Assembly: GCF_022354825.1 (NCBI RefSeq)
Contig: NZ_CP031168.1
Span: 2,543,501-2,607,500 of the forward strand
Reading direction: 5' to 3'
Length of the DNA: 64,000 bases
DNA from: Paenibacillus sp. H1-7
Lineage (GTDB): Bacteria > Bacillota > Bacilli > Paenibacillales > NBRC-103111
The position numbers and the translations under genes were made by a program. This document shows, piece after piece, positions 16,005 through 25,288 of this stretch. The notes beneath the pieces are model-generated. The model made no database searches. It saw only the letters and a program-made list of their open reading frames with translations, and was not told the origin of the DNA. The first letter of the stretch is position 1, and each line of letters starts with the position of its first letter.

Positions 16005-17273
16005 ATGATTCCAAAGTTTAACGATGCAAGAGACGTTTTTTTCGAACGGCGGTTCGGCATGTTCGTTCATTGGGGATTGTATGCGATTCCAGGCTGGCAT
16101 GAGCAGCTTTTGTGGCGGGGATCGGTGAAACGGAAAGAGTACGAGCAGCTGATACATCAGTTTAACCCGATCGACTTCGACCCCGACGCGTGGCTTGATC
16201 TGGCCGAAGAAGCAGGCATGCAATATATTTGCTTCACGACCAAGCATCATGACGGCTTTTGCATGTGGGATACGTCGCACACGGACTACAATGTTATGAA
16301 TACGCCGTACGGCAAAGATATTTTGGGGATGCTGGCGGAAGCTTGTCATCGGAGAAATTTCCCTCTCAGCTTGTATTACTCCTGCCCGGATTGGCATCAC
16401 CCGAATTATCCTAATCAGGGCCGTCATCATGAAATGTTCGGGCCAAGACCCGGCGACGATCCGGATATCGACAAATATTACATGTTCGTTAGGAATCAGC
16501 TGGAAGAGCTGCTCACGAAATACGGCAAAATATATCAGCTGTTCTGGGACGTGAATGTGGCGGAGCATTACGATCCAAGCATCAACGAGTGGATTCGTTC
16601 CGTCCAGCCCGGTATCTTGATCAACGACCGCGGACCAGGCAAAGGGGATTACAATACGCCGGAGCGCCATGTGCCCGAAGGGGGAGCCTTCAGCAAGCCG
16701 ACGGAGGCGTGCCAGTCTTTGGGACGTGAAAGCTGGGGTTACCGGGAAGATGAGGATTACTACAGCAACAAATTTATTATGCAGAGCATCGATAAAATTT
16801 TGGCAATGGGCGGCAATTACTTGCTGAACGTCGGCCCGAAGCCGGACGGTACGATTGCGGAGGAAAATGTGACGGCCCTGCGCACAATCGGAGCATGGTA
16901 CAAGTCGGTGAAGGAAGCCTTCGAAGACACGGTGCCTGCATCCGATATGGCCGGCAAAGATGAAATTGTCATGGCGGGCTCTCAGCATAGAGTCGAACGG
17001 GATCATGTTCTTCTTACGCGTAAAGGTAACGACCTGTACGTGCATTTGTACCGCGATACGCAGAGTAATGCAGTAGTGTTAAAGCCGCTAAATGTCGCTC
17101 CCCGCAGAGCCGTGCTGCTGAATAACGGTCAGGAGCTCCCGTTCAGCGTCGATTTGCTCCCGTGGTATTGGAGAGAGCGGCCGTATCTCCGCATCCGGAA
17201 TTTGCCTGTGAACGAGCTGACAGATACGGTTATGGTAATCAAGCTGGAATTTGACGACAACGTTGCTGAATAG
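16005..17273 (+). CDS. Alpha-L-fucosidase, GH29
   Basis: Hydrolyses alpha-L-fucosides with retention. The 422-residue protein opens with the GH29 signature (FGMFVHWGLYAIPGWHEQL), followed by YICFTTKHHDGFCMWDTSHTD-type barrel strands and YYSCPDWHHPNYP. The nucleophile region is QLFWDVNVAEHYD, with Asp near residue 181. LNVGPKPDGTIAEE is the conserved end of the catalytic barrel, and a short beta domain follows. The ATG at 16005 follows TAGGAGGGG; the upstream in-frame start at 15936 has no ribosome site. No signal peptide is seen, so it is cytoplasmic. It is followed after 44 bp by a beta-helix protein, probably in one operon. Confidence 0.9.
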   Translation: MIPKFNDARDVFFERRFGMFVHWGLYAIPGWHEQLLWRGSVKRKEYEQLIHQFNPIDFDPDAWLDLAEEAGMQYICFTTKHHDGFCMWDTSHTDYNVMNTPYGKDILGMLAEACHRRNFPLSLYYSCPDWHHPNYPNQGRHHEMFGPRPGDDPDIDKYYMFVRNQLEELLTKYGKIYQLFWDVNVAEHYDPSINEWIRSVQPGILINDRGPGKGDYNTPERHVPEGGAFSKPTEACQSLGRESWGYREDEDYYSNKFIMQSIDKILAMGGNYLLNVGPKPDGTIAEENVTALRTIGAWYKSVKEAFEDTVPASDMAGKDEIVMAGSQHRVERDHVLLTRKGNDLYVHLYRDTQSNAVVLKPLNVAPRRAVLLNNGQELPFSVDLLPWYWRERPYLRIRNLPVNELTDTVMVIKLEFDDNVAE

Positions 17274-17317
17274 GCATCTGTCGGAACTAGAAACCGTTAA
17301 TGAAGGAGTTATATTAG

Positions 17318-19153
17318 ATGAGCCAATTGACATTGTCCGGTCCGGTACTGAACGCAAAGCTGGATCATCCGCTGCTGTGTACGGAAATAGGAGAGCCTGC
17401 TGCGCTGCCGATAGGGGAACGATACCCTGCGCTGCATATTGAACCTCTTTATGATGGAACGATTTCGGCAGTACTCATAGCGGGGAAGGAACGCCAGGTT
17501 GTGGCTGCCGGGGCAGCTGCGGCGGCAGGAACTCCGGTCGTTTTGCAGCCTGAAGGCAAGCTGGAAACGATGGGTACATACCGTTATGACATCACGTTTA
17601 CGGCCGAATCTCTTTCCACGGTTTTTTTAACGGTATATTTTACAGCTGCCCCGCAGGAAATGATGTCACAATTGCAGCCGGTATTTCTCGGGAAGGAAGG
17701 CAAGCTTGTATACGTTCCCGACTGTTTCGGGAATACAATCCCCGATTTCTCGGGTACCGGCTATAGGGGCGGTGGAGTACGCCTTCCGGAAGTTCCGGTA
17801 CAAGTCGAATTGGAAGCGCCGGAAGGGGATGCTGGCGCTTTGATTCAAGCGGCTATCGACAAAGTGGCTGCAATGCCTGCGGATGGGCAAGGATTTCGCG
17901 GTACCGTGCTGCTGAAGAAAGGAGTTTACCGGATTGAAGGGAGTATCTCCATCCGTACCGGTGGCATTGTGCTTCGCGGCGAAGGAACGGATGAGTCGGG
18001 AACCGTACTGTTAGGTACGGGCGATACGAGACGGACGCTCGTCATCATTGAAGGCGAATCCGGAGCCGTACCGGTCGACAATACCGAAACGGACATCGCC
18101 GATCTGTATGTGCCGGTTGGTGCGAGAAGCTTCCGGGTGAATTCGGCGTACCGTTTTCAGGTCGGGGATTCCGTGTTAATCAAAAGACGCGGGAACGAAG
18201 CATTCATACAAGAGATCAGTATGGACCGGATCCTCCAGCGGCCGACCGATCCGAACAGCACGAAGCAATGGCAGCCCTTCGATCTGCTGTTCGATAGGGT
18301 GATAACAGAAATCGATGGCAACCGGATTACGGTTGACGCTCCGATTACTTGTCCGATCGAGAGCCGATGGGGCGGCGGTACGATAGCGCTTTATACGGAT
18401 GACGGCCGGATCCAGAACGTCGGCGTCGAAAATCTACGCGGCCGTTCGGAATTCGATCCGACGGTTACGGTGGAGGAAGAAGGCACGATTCATTATGTAG
18501 ATGAGAATCATGCCGGTAATTTCATCACCTTCCACAATGTGAAGAACGGCTGGGTTCGCGATTTTACAGCGGCGAATTTCGGATTCGATGTCGCCACGGT
18601 GAAGTCGGGCTCCAAATGGATCACGATCCAGGACGGTGCCAACGAGAGCATGGTCAGCGTAGTCACCGGCGGCCGGCGCTCCCCGTTCAGCGCGAACGGC
18701 CAGTGCTGCTTGTTCCAGCGGCTGACATCGCGGGAGGATCGCCATGCTTTTGTACTAGGCGCCAGAGTTTGCGGCCCGAATGTGTTTCTGCATTGCTCCA
18801 CAAGCGAATGGTATAACACGATTGAGCCGCATCAGCGCTGGTCGGTCGGCGGGCTATTCGATAATGTCGGAGGCTCCATCGCCATTCAGGATAGGCAATA
18901 TTACGGAAGCGGCCACGGCTGGTCCGGCGCGTTCTATACTGCCTGGAACACCAGCGGGGAGCTGGTGGTGCAGAAGCCGCCTACCGCGCAAAATTGGTCA
19001 TTCGGCCATGTAGGCGCCAAAGGCAAAGAAGCATTTCCTCCGCGCGAGCAAGGTGCCTGGATTTCGCTTGGACAGCATGTCGAGCCGCAGAGCTTATATT
19101 TGCAGCAGCTGAAAGAAAGACTCGGCGAAGCTGCCGTGGAGCATATCCGCTAG
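17318..19153 (+). CDS. Right-handed beta-helix (pectate lyase-fold) protein
   Basis: A 611-residue protein of uncertain activity. After a ~150-residue N-terminal beta domain comes a pectate_lyase_3-like beta-helix: ALIQAAIDKVAAMPADGQGFRG, TVLLKKGVYRIEGSISIRTGG, IVLRGEGTDESGTVLLG, then VENLRGRSEFDP and rung-like turns (FITFHNVKNGWVRDFTAAN). The aromatic segment HGWSGAFYTAWNTSG lies near the end. GAAGGAG precedes the ATG. No signal peptide is present, which is unusual for this fold and suggests work on imported oligosaccharides with the upstream fucosidase. It could be a lyase or an alpha-glycosidase; the sequence alone does not decide. Confidence 0.8.
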   Translation: MSQLTLSGPVLNAKLDHPLLCTEIGEPAALPIGERYPALHIEPLYDGTISAVLIAGKERQVVAAGAAAAAGTPVVLQPEGKLETMGTYRYDITFTAESLSTVFLTVYFTAAPQEMMSQLQPVFLGKEGKLVYVPDCFGNTIPDFSGTGYRGGGVRLPEVPVQVELEAPEGDAGALIQAAIDKVAAMPADGQGFRGTVLLKKGVYRIEGSISIRTGGIVLRGEGTDESGTVLLGTGDTRRTLVIIEGESGAVPVDNTETDIADLYVPVGARSFRVNSAYRFQVGDSVLIKRRGNEAFIQEISMDRILQRPTDPNSTKQWQPFDLLFDRVITEIDGNRITVDAPITCPIESRWGGGTIALYTDDGRIQNVGVENLRGRSEFDPTVTVEEEGTIHYVDENHAGNFITFHNVKNGWVRDFTAANFGFDVATVKSGSKWITIQDGANESMVSVVTGGRRSPFSANGQCCLFQRLTSREDRHAFVLGARVCGPNVFLHCSTSEWYNTIEPHQRWSVGGLFDNVGGSIAIQDRQYYGSGHGWSGAFYTAWNTSGELVVQKPPTAQNWSFGHVGAKGKEAFPPREQGAWISLGQHVEPQSLYLQQLKERLGEAAVEHIR

Positions 19154-19205
19154 TCCGGTATTACTTGCATAATCCGTTTGCTGTAGGATGCCATGACCCC
19201 TGTTA

Positions 19206-20261
19206 TTAGCCGTGCAATGCGGCTTGACGCTTGAAGTGATCTTCCACTACGAGGCACGCCATCGCTTCGATGACCGGAACGATACGAGGGCAAATGCAGG
19301 GGTCGTGCCGTCCTTCGGTGCGGATTGTTTGCTCTTCTCCGGTTACGCGAATCGTTTGCTGCGGTATGGAGATAGAGGAGGTCGGCTTCACCGCAACCCG
19401 GAATACAATTTCGTTCCCTGTACTGATCCCCCCTAATATTCCTCCCGAGTGGTTGGTCAGAAACCCCGAAGCATCCATCTGATCATTATGCTCGCTGCCC
19501 AGCATGCCCGCTGCGGCGAATCCTGTCCCGAATTCAATCCCTTTTACGGCGCCGATGGACAGCATTCCCTTCGCAAGATCAGCGTCAAGCTTATCGAATA
19601 CAGGCTCGCCCAAGCCGGGAACGACCCCTCGGATTCTGCATTCGACAATCCCTCCACAGCTATCGCCTATAGCCGCCAGCGATTCAATTTTTTCAATCAT
19701 CAAGGCAGCGGCTTCCGGATCGCAGGCGCGTACCGCATTGCGCTCGATCTCGTCTTCCACGTATTGTTTGCACTTAATTCCGCCTATTTCTTTGGTATAG
19801 GCCACAACACTGACGCCTCTTCGCTCCAACAGCTTGCGGGCTACCGCTCCGGCAGCTACTCTCGATGCAGTCTCTCTTCCGGAAGCTCTTCCGCTGCCCC
19901 GATGGTCGCGGATGCCGTATTTTTGCAAATAGGTATAATCGGCATGGCCTGGACGAAAGGAATGCTGGATGTCGTTGTAGGCTTCCGGCCGCATGTCTTG
20001 ATTGTACAAGATGATAAAAAGCGGCGTTCCCGTCGTCTTCCCTTCGAACATGCCGGATAAAATATGCACCTTGTCATATTCCTTGCGCGGTGTCGTAACG
20101 GAGGATTGACCTGGTTTTCTCCGATCCATCTGGATTTGAATGTATGCCTCGTCCAGCTCGACCCCAGGCGTTACGCCGTCGATGACGACCCCGACCGCTT
20201 CTCCGTGGGATTCTCCGAATGTCGTTATTTTGAATCGTTCTCCGAAGCTGCTTCCTGCCAT
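19206..20261 (-). CDS. aroC: Chorismate synthase (long, E. coli/clostridial-type sequence)
   Basis: Converts 5-enolpyruvylshikimate-3-phosphate to chorismate with reduced FMN, the last common step of aromatic synthesis. The 351-residue protein begins MAGSSFGERFKITTFGESHG and has the signatures RRKPGQSSVTTPR, FRPGHADYTY and GSGRASGRETASRVAAGAVA, plus the C-terminal GRHDPCICPR region. The start at 20261 follows AGGAGG; a longer frame to 20339 has no support. Its N-terminus resembles the E. coli and clostridial form, whereas the Bacillus form usually begins MRYLTAGESHG. It is not in an aro cluster and may be a second copy acquired by transfer. Confidence 0.93.
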   Translation of the reverse strand: MAGSSFGERFKITTFGESHGEAVGVVIDGVTPGVELDEAYIQIQMDRRKPGQSSVTTPRKEYDKVHILSGMFEGKTTGTPLFIILYNQDMRPEAYNDIQHSFRPGHADYTYLQKYGIRDHRGSGRASGRETASRVAAGAVARKLLERRGVSVVAYTKEIGGIKCKQYVEDEIERNAVRACDPEAAALMIEKIESLAAIGDSCGGIVECRIRGVVPGLGEPVFDKLDADLAKGMLSIGAVKGIEFGTGFAAAGMLGSEHNDQMDASGFLTNHSGGILGGISTGNEIVFRVAVKPTSSISIPQQTIRVTGEEQTIRTEGRHDPCICPRIVPVIEAMACLVVEDHFKRQAALHG

Positions 20262-20433
20262 AATAAAGTTCCTCCTAAATCGAGATGTTGTACGGTTATT
20301 ATAGTGCCTGTAATGATATAGATGAAATATCATTTTCATTACATAGACATAGATTGAATCTATGCCAAAACATTCTCCAAAGCTTACATCGGAGAAACCG
20401 GTGGAACCAATAACAAGTTCACCTCATAACTAA

Positions 20434-20450
20434 TGTTAGGATAATTAACA
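20434..20450. promoter_or_regulatory. GlnR/TnrA box 1 upstream of nirB
   Basis: TGTTAGGATAATTAACA is a perfect match to the GlnR/TnrA consensus TGTNAN7TNACA. Confidence 0.8.
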
Positions 20451-20651
20451 TTTTTAAAGGATTCGATTTAGATCAATTCATACTATTAACCTTCGAATTG
20501 ATTGGAAACCGCTTTATTGACGAACATTCGTATTAATTTACACCAGTAATGTCCGTGTTAATAAAAATAAAATTAAAAAAACACCGCAAATTTATAAAAA
20601 ACCTATTGAAATATTCGTTGTTTACATGTAAATTGAAAAAACAAACACAAA

Positions 20652-20668
20652 TGTCATATAACTTAACA
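20652..20668. promoter_or_regulatory. GlnR/TnrA box 2 upstream of nirB
   Basis: TGTCATATAACTTAACA is a second perfect match to TGTNAN7TNACA, 218 bp downstream of box 1 in an AT-rich promoter region. Confidence 0.8.
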
Positions 20669-20724
20669 TTAATAACTAAATTCATTTGTGATTGATCTCC
20701 GTTTCAAGTGCTCTACGAATTTTG

Positions 20725-20741
20725 TGTCACATAACATGACG
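20725..20741. promoter_or_regulatory. GlnR/TnrA-like box 3, next to the nirB ribosome site
   Basis: TGTCACATAACATGACG matches TGTNAN7TNACA except for the last base. It lies 21 bp before the nirB start, where binding would repress and not activate. Confidence 0.5.
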
Positions 20742-20761
20742 TTAGGATGGAGTGGATGAGA

Positions 20762-23197
20762 ATGAGAAAGAAACTGGTGTTAATCGGGAACGGGATGGCC
20801 GGCGTGAATGCAATCGAGCAGCTGATTAAGCTGGCACCGAATGAATATGAAATCACGGTGTTCGGCAGCGAGCCGCATCCGAACTATAATCGGATTTTGT
20901 TATCCTCCGTGCTCGCAGGGGATGCGGACATTCAAGATATTGTGATCAATAACTGGGACTGGTACAAGGATAACGGGATCACGCTTCATGCCGGACATAC
21001 GGTAAGCAGCATCGACACCAAGAAGAAAATCGTCAAGACCGACAGTGGAATTTCCGCTTCCTACGACGATCTGATCATTGCTACCGGATCGCTGCCATTT
21101 ATGCTTCCGTTGCCGGGTGCAGATAAAGAAGGGGTTATCGCCTTCCGGGATATTAAAGACTGCGAAACGATGCTGGAAGCTTCCAAGAAATATAAGAAGG
21201 CCGTTGTTATCGGCGGAGGCTTGCTCGGGCTTGAAGCGGCCCGCGGACTTAGAAACTTGAACATGGATGTATCGGTGGTACACATATTCAAATATTTGAT
21301 GGAGCGCCAATTGGACGAAACGGCTTCGCACATGCTGCAATCCGAGCTGGAGAAGCAAGGAATGAGGTTTTTACTCGAGAAGAACACCGACTCCATTTTG
21401 GGTAAAAAACGGGTTACCGGCGTTCGCTTCAAAGACGGAACCGAAGTGGAAGCGGATTTGGTCGTCATGGCGGTAGGCATCCGGCCCAATGTCGCTCTGG
21501 CCAAAGATAACGGCATCGAAGTGAACCGCGGTATCGTAGTCAACGATTATATGGAGACCAATATCCCGCATGTGTATTCGGTCGGGGAGTGCGCGGAGCA
21601 TCGGGGCATCGCATATGGTCTCGTAGCTCCGTTGTATGAGCAAGGCAGCGAATTGGCCAAACGGCTGGCAGGCGTTCCGTCAGCAGGCTATCAAGGCTCC
21701 GTCGTATCAACGAAGCTGAAGGTTTCGGGAGTCAACGTGTTCTCCGCAGGGCGATTTACGGACGGCCCGGACACGCGCTCGGTCCGAGTTCAGGACGATT
21801 TCGAAGGCATTTATAAAAAAGTCGTCATCAAGGACGGCAAAGTCATCGGCTCCGTTCTGTTTGGAGATACAAGTGACGGCTCCAAGCTGTTCGCCATGAT
21901 ACGAAACGGCGAAGACGTAAGCGGGAAAGAAAAGCAGGTGTTGCTGGGAGACAGCGCCGGAGGCAAAGCGTTATCCGGTATCGACTATGTCGCCTCCTTA
22001 CCTGACAGCGAGATTATTTGCGGATGTAACGGCGTATCGAAAGGAACGATTGTCGGCGCCATTCAAGAAAAGGGCTGTGCCAGCGTCAACGATATTAAAG
22101 CGTGTACCAAAGCTTCCGGATCGTGCGGCGGCTGCAAGCCGTTAGTGGCCGATCTGCTTACGCTGACTTTGGGAGCGGATGGAGTGAAGACGGTTAAAGA
22201 AGGAATTTGCGGCTGCACCGAGCACAGCAGGGACGAAGTGGTCGAAGCCATCCGCAGTATGCATTTGACGACGACCAAAGAAGTGATGAACGTGATGAAC
22301 TGGCACAACGAAGAAGGCTGCTCCAAATGCCGTCCTGCGCTGAACTATTACTTGGGCATGATCTGGCCGGAGGAGCACGCGGACGAAAGAGAATCCCGAT
22401 TCGTGAACGAACGGAACCATGCGAACATTCAGAAGGACGGAACATATTCGGTCGTACCGCGAATTTACGGCGGTGTCACCTCTCCACAAGCGCTGAAGCG
22501 GATTGCCGAAGTCGCCGAGAAATACGACGTGCCGATGGTGAAGTTTACCGGCGGCCAAAGGCTCGATCTGCTGGGTGTGAAAAAAGAAGATTTGCCGGGG
22601 ATGTGGGCCGATCTCGATATGCCGTCGGGCTACGCTTATGGGAAGGCATTAAGGACCGTTAAAACATGCGTAGGCTCCACCTTCTGCCGATTCGGTACGC
22701 AGGATTCCATTGCCATGGGCATTGAGCTCGAAAAACGTTTTGAACGGCTAAACACTCCTGCCAAAGTAAAGCTGGCCGTATCCGGTTGTCCGCGTAACTG
22801 CGCCGAGTCTACGATCAAGGATTTCGGGGTCGTTGCGATTGATGGCGGCTGGGAGCTGCATGTCGGCGGTAACGGCGGCGTCAAGGTTCGGGCGACGGAT
22901 TTGCTGTGCAAGGTCAAGACGGAGGAAGAAGTCATCGAATGGGCGGGCGCCTTCCTGCAGTACTACCGCGAGCAAGCAAAATGGAATGAACGGACCAGCG
23001 AATGGGTACAGCGTGTAGGAGTCGATTCCATCTTGGCTGCGCTAGAGAAGAAGGAAGACCGCGAAGCTCTTGTAGCCCGAATCGAGAAAACGCTCAGCCT
23101 CACGACAGACCCTTGGAAGGAAATTATCGAGAAGGATGAGCTTCGTAAAACGTTTGAGATGCTGAATACACAACAGCTGACACCTATACAGAACTAA
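20762..23197 (+). CDS. nirB: Assimilatory nitrite reductase [NAD(P)H], large subunit
   Basis: Reduces nitrite to ammonium in the cytoplasm with siroheme and a [4Fe-4S] centre. The 811-residue protein has an FAD-binding motif (LIGNGMAGVNAIEQL) at the N-terminus and an NAD motif (VIGGGLLGLEAARGL). Two BFD-like [2Fe-2S] segments follow (CGCNGVSK...CGGCKP near residue 420, and CGCTEHSRDE...CSKCRP). Then comes the siroheme/Fe4S half with TCVGSTFCRFG and SGCPRNCAE (residues about 636-682). Three in-frame starts exist (20747, 20756, 20762); GGAG at 20749 is correctly spaced only for 20762. It heads a four-gene operon (nirB, nirD, nitrite channel, SUMT) behind GlnR/TnrA boxes. Confidence 0.96.
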   Translation: MRKKLVLIGNGMAGVNAIEQLIKLAPNEYEITVFGSEPHPNYNRILLSSVLAGDADIQDIVINNWDWYKDNGITLHAGHTVSSIDTKKKIVKTDSGISASYDDLIIATGSLPFMLPLPGADKEGVIAFRDIKDCETMLEASKKYKKAVVIGGGLLGLEAARGLRNLNMDVSVVHIFKYLMERQLDETASHMLQSELEKQGMRFLLEKNTDSILGKKRVTGVRFKDGTEVEADLVVMAVGIRPNVALAKDNGIEVNRGIVVNDYMETNIPHVYSVGECAEHRGIAYGLVAPLYEQGSELAKRLAGVPSAGYQGSVVSTKLKVSGVNVFSAGRFTDGPDTRSVRVQDDFEGIYKKVVIKDGKVIGSVLFGDTSDGSKLFAMIRNGEDVSGKEKQVLLGDSAGGKALSGIDYVASLPDSEIICGCNGVSKGTIVGAIQEKGCASVNDIKACTKASGSCGGCKPLVADLLTLTLGADGVKTVKEGICGCTEHSRDEVVEAIRSMHLTTTKEVMNVMNWHNEEGCSKCRPALNYYLGMIWPEEHADERESRFVNERNHANIQKDGTYSVVPRIYGGVTSPQALKRIAEVAEKYDVPMVKFTGGQRLDLLGVKKEDLPGMWADLDMPSGYAYGKALRTVKTCVGSTFCRFGTQDSIAMGIELEKRFERLNTPAKVKLAVSGCPRNCAESTIKDFGVVAIDGGWELHVGGNGGVKVRATDLLCKVKTEEEVIEWAGAFLQYYREQAKWNERTSEWVQRVGVDSILAALEKKEDREALVARIEKTLSLTTDPWKEIIEKDELRKTFEMLNTQQLTPIQN

Positions 23198-23261
23198 TCG
23201 ACGTCAAGGCTGCAATTACGGTCTACCAAGCTTTCGGATACGATACAGGAGGGAAACCTAT

Positions 23262-23597
23262 ATGAAACGGATCATTGTTGCTCATCAATCGGAAATTACG
23301 GAAAGAAGGTCGCGAATCATTCACGTGAATGGTGTGGAAATTGCCATCTTCAAGCTGTCCGGCGGGGAGCTAAGAGCGATAGAGAATCTTTGCCCGCACA
23401 AAAACGGCAAGCTGTCTGAAGGGATCGTCTGCGATCATCATGTGTTTTGTCCGCTGCACGATTGGAAAATCAATCTCGACAACGGGCTTGTGCAAGCGCC
23501 GGATGAAGGCTGCGTCAGAGCGTTCCAGCTTGAAATCGACGAGCAGACAGGAAATGTCATCCTGCTCTTTGATAACGCTGAGCATTTGGCTTCCTAA
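23262..23597 (+). CDS. nirD: Nitrite reductase small subunit NirD (Rieske-like)
   Basis: The small subunit of assimilatory nitrite reductase, 111 residues. It retains the complete Rieske [2Fe-2S] ligand set: C-P-H in NLCPHKNG and C-x2-H in CPLHDWKI. Many NirD proteins have lost these residues, so this one may bind a cluster. GGAGGG precedes the ATG. It lies 64 bp after nirB in the same operon. Confidence 0.93.
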   Translation: MKRIIVAHQSEITERRSRIIHVNGVEIAIFKLSGGELRAIENLCPHKNGKLSEGIVCDHHVFCPLHDWKINLDNGLVQAPDEGCVRAFQLEIDEQTGNVILLFDNAEHLAS

Positions 23598-23631
23598 CTT
23601 CCGTTGGGTCCGTGGAAAGGAGCTGAGTACC

Positions 23632-24453
23632 ATGGATTATGTAAAACCGGAGCAAGTGCTGGAACAAATGATCCAATCCGGTGTAAACAAAGCGCAATTA
23701 TCTATAAAAGATTTATTGATCCGGGGATTTCTGGGAGGCGCGATATTGGCCTTTGCCACGACATTGGCGTTTACCGCTACGGCACAAACCAAACTGGGGC
23801 TCGTAGGAGCCCTCGTGTTCCCGGTAGGCTTCGTCATGATTGTCCTGCTCGGGCTCGAGCTTGTAACCGGCAGCTTCGCACTCATCCCTTTAGCCGTACT
23901 TAACAAGCGCGTATCGGTAGGGAAGATGCTGAACAATTTTTTGTGGGTGATTGTCGGTCATCTTCTCGGCTGTATCGCCTACGCTCTGCTCTTTTATGCG
24001 GCGGTTACCAATTATGGGCATATCGGCGACAATGCGGTCATTCAAACGATTATAAAAACAGCCGAAACCAAAACGAACGGTTACTCCAGCATCGGTATGG
24101 ACGGCATGATCGCCGTATTTGCCAAAGCGGTGCTCTGCAACTGGATGGTGACGCTCGGTGCCGTCATGGCCATGACCTCCCAGTCGACCATGGGCAAGAT
24201 TGCCGCCATGTGGCTGCCCATTCTCACGTTTTTCGCCCAGGGCTTCGAGCATGCTGTAGTCAATATGTTCGTCATTCCGGCAGGAATGATGTACGGCGCC
24301 AATGTCACCTTCGGAGGCTGGTGGCTGTGGAATCAGCTGCCGGTACTGCTCGGCAATTTTGTCGGAGGCGTCTTGTTTACGGGATTGTTCCTGTATTTTA
24401 CCCATAGGAAAAAGGACGCCGCAGCCTTATCCAATCAATCGAAAGCGGCTTAA
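23632..24453 (+). CDS. nirC: Formate/nitrite transporter family channel (NirC-like)
   Basis: A pentameric FNT channel that brings nitrite across the cytoplasmic membrane. It has 273 residues and six hydrophobic segments (for example LLIRGFLGGAILAFATTLAF, LVFPVGFVMIVLLGLELVTG, LCNWMVTLGAVMAM and FIVIPAGMMYGA-like FVIPAGMMYGANVTFGGWW). The motifs ELVTGSFA and LCNWMVTLG are family hallmarks. The frame is open from 23440, but the ATG at 23632 has AAAGGAGCTG at the right distance, and the earlier part overlaps nirD. Its position in the nir operon points to nitrite rather than formate. Confidence 0.93.
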   Translation: MDYVKPEQVLEQMIQSGVNKAQLSIKDLLIRGFLGGAILAFATTLAFTATAQTKLGLVGALVFPVGFVMIVLLGLELVTGSFALIPLAVLNKRVSVGKMLNNFLWVIVGHLLGCIAYALLFYAAVTNYGHIGDNAVIQTIIKTAETKTNGYSSIGMDGMIAVFAKAVLCNWMVTLGAVMAMTSQSTMGKIAAMWLPILTFFAQGFEHAVVNMFVIPAGMMYGANVTFGGWWLWNQLPVLLGNFVGGVLFTGLFLYFTHRKKDAAALSNQSKAA

Positions 24454-24481
24454 TGCATATTACAAGTTGAGGTGAAACCGT

Positions 24482-25267
24482 ATGGAGACGAGTAGAGGCA
24501 AGGTGTTTTTTATAGGAGCCGGACCGGGTGACCCCGATCTGATAACGGTCAAAGGATTACGGTGCATTCAGACATCCGAGGTTATCGTGTACGACCGTTT
24601 GGCCAATCCCGAGCTGCTGAAGCATGCTCGTCCCGATGCGGAATTCATATATTGCGGCAAGACCCCCAATCATCATGTGATCCCACAGGAACAAATCAAT
24701 GAGCTGCTCGTGGCGAAGGCGCTGGAAGGGAAAACCGTGGCACGGCTGAAGGGCGGGGATCCCTGTGTATTCGGCCGAGTAGGGGAAGAGGCGGAAACGC
24801 TGGTCGACCACGGGATTCCGTTCGAGATCGTACCGGGCATTACGTCGGGTATTGCAGCGCCTGCCTATGCCGGCATTCCGGTTACGCAGCGCAAGGTCGC
24901 TACGACGTTCACGATGGTGACCGGCCATTTATGCCAGGACGATACGATTCCTCCGGAGAAGTGGCATGCACTGGCTACGGGTACGGACACGATTGCTTTT
25001 TATATGGGCATGAGCAATATCGCCTACTTGTGCGAACAGCTTATCAGCTATGGAAAAAGTGCCGCTACTCCGGTTGCCGTCGTATCTTGGGGGACCAGCG
25101 GCAAGCAGAGAACGGTCACCGGGGCACTCGATACGATTGCCCGGATCGTGCAAGAGCACAGCATTCCGAACCCTGCGATCATTTTAATAGGAGAGGTGGT
25201 TCGCTTAAGGGATAAGCTGGCTTGGTTTGCGGAGGAAGGCTTGGAGCGGGTTGAAACCGTTGTTTGA
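24482..25267 (+). CDS. cobA: Uroporphyrinogen-III C-methyltransferase (SUMT)
   Basis: Transfers two methyl groups from S-adenosylmethionine to uroporphyrinogen III, giving precorrin-2, the precursor of siroheme. The 261-residue protein shows the family signatures VFFIGAGPGDPDLITVKG, VVYDRL-like VIVYDRLANPELL, VARLKGGDPCVFGRVGEEAE and VPGITSGIAAPAYAGIPVT, then FYMGM. GAGGTG precedes the ATG. Siroheme is the cofactor of NirB, which explains its place at the end of the nir operon. No dehydrogenase/ferrochelatase domain (CysG/SirC part) is fused; that step must come from elsewhere. Confidence 0.95.
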   Translation: METSRGKVFFIGAGPGDPDLITVKGLRCIQTSEVIVYDRLANPELLKHARPDAEFIYCGKTPNHHVIPQEQINELLVAKALEGKTVARLKGGDPCVFGRVGEEAETLVDHGIPFEIVPGITSGIAAPAYAGIPVTQRKVATTFTMVTGHLCQDDTIPPEKWHALATGTDTIAFYMGMSNIAYLCEQLISYGKSAATPVAVVSWGTSGKQRTVTGALDTIARIVQEHSIPNPAIILIGEVVRLRDKLAWFAEEGLERVETVV

Positions 25268-25288
25268 TCTTGTATGTACAGAGACACG

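Noticed and set aside
15987..17045. 352-codon minus-strand frame opposite the fucosidase
   Set aside because: It is the antisense of a clear GH29 gene and has no ribosome site or domain.
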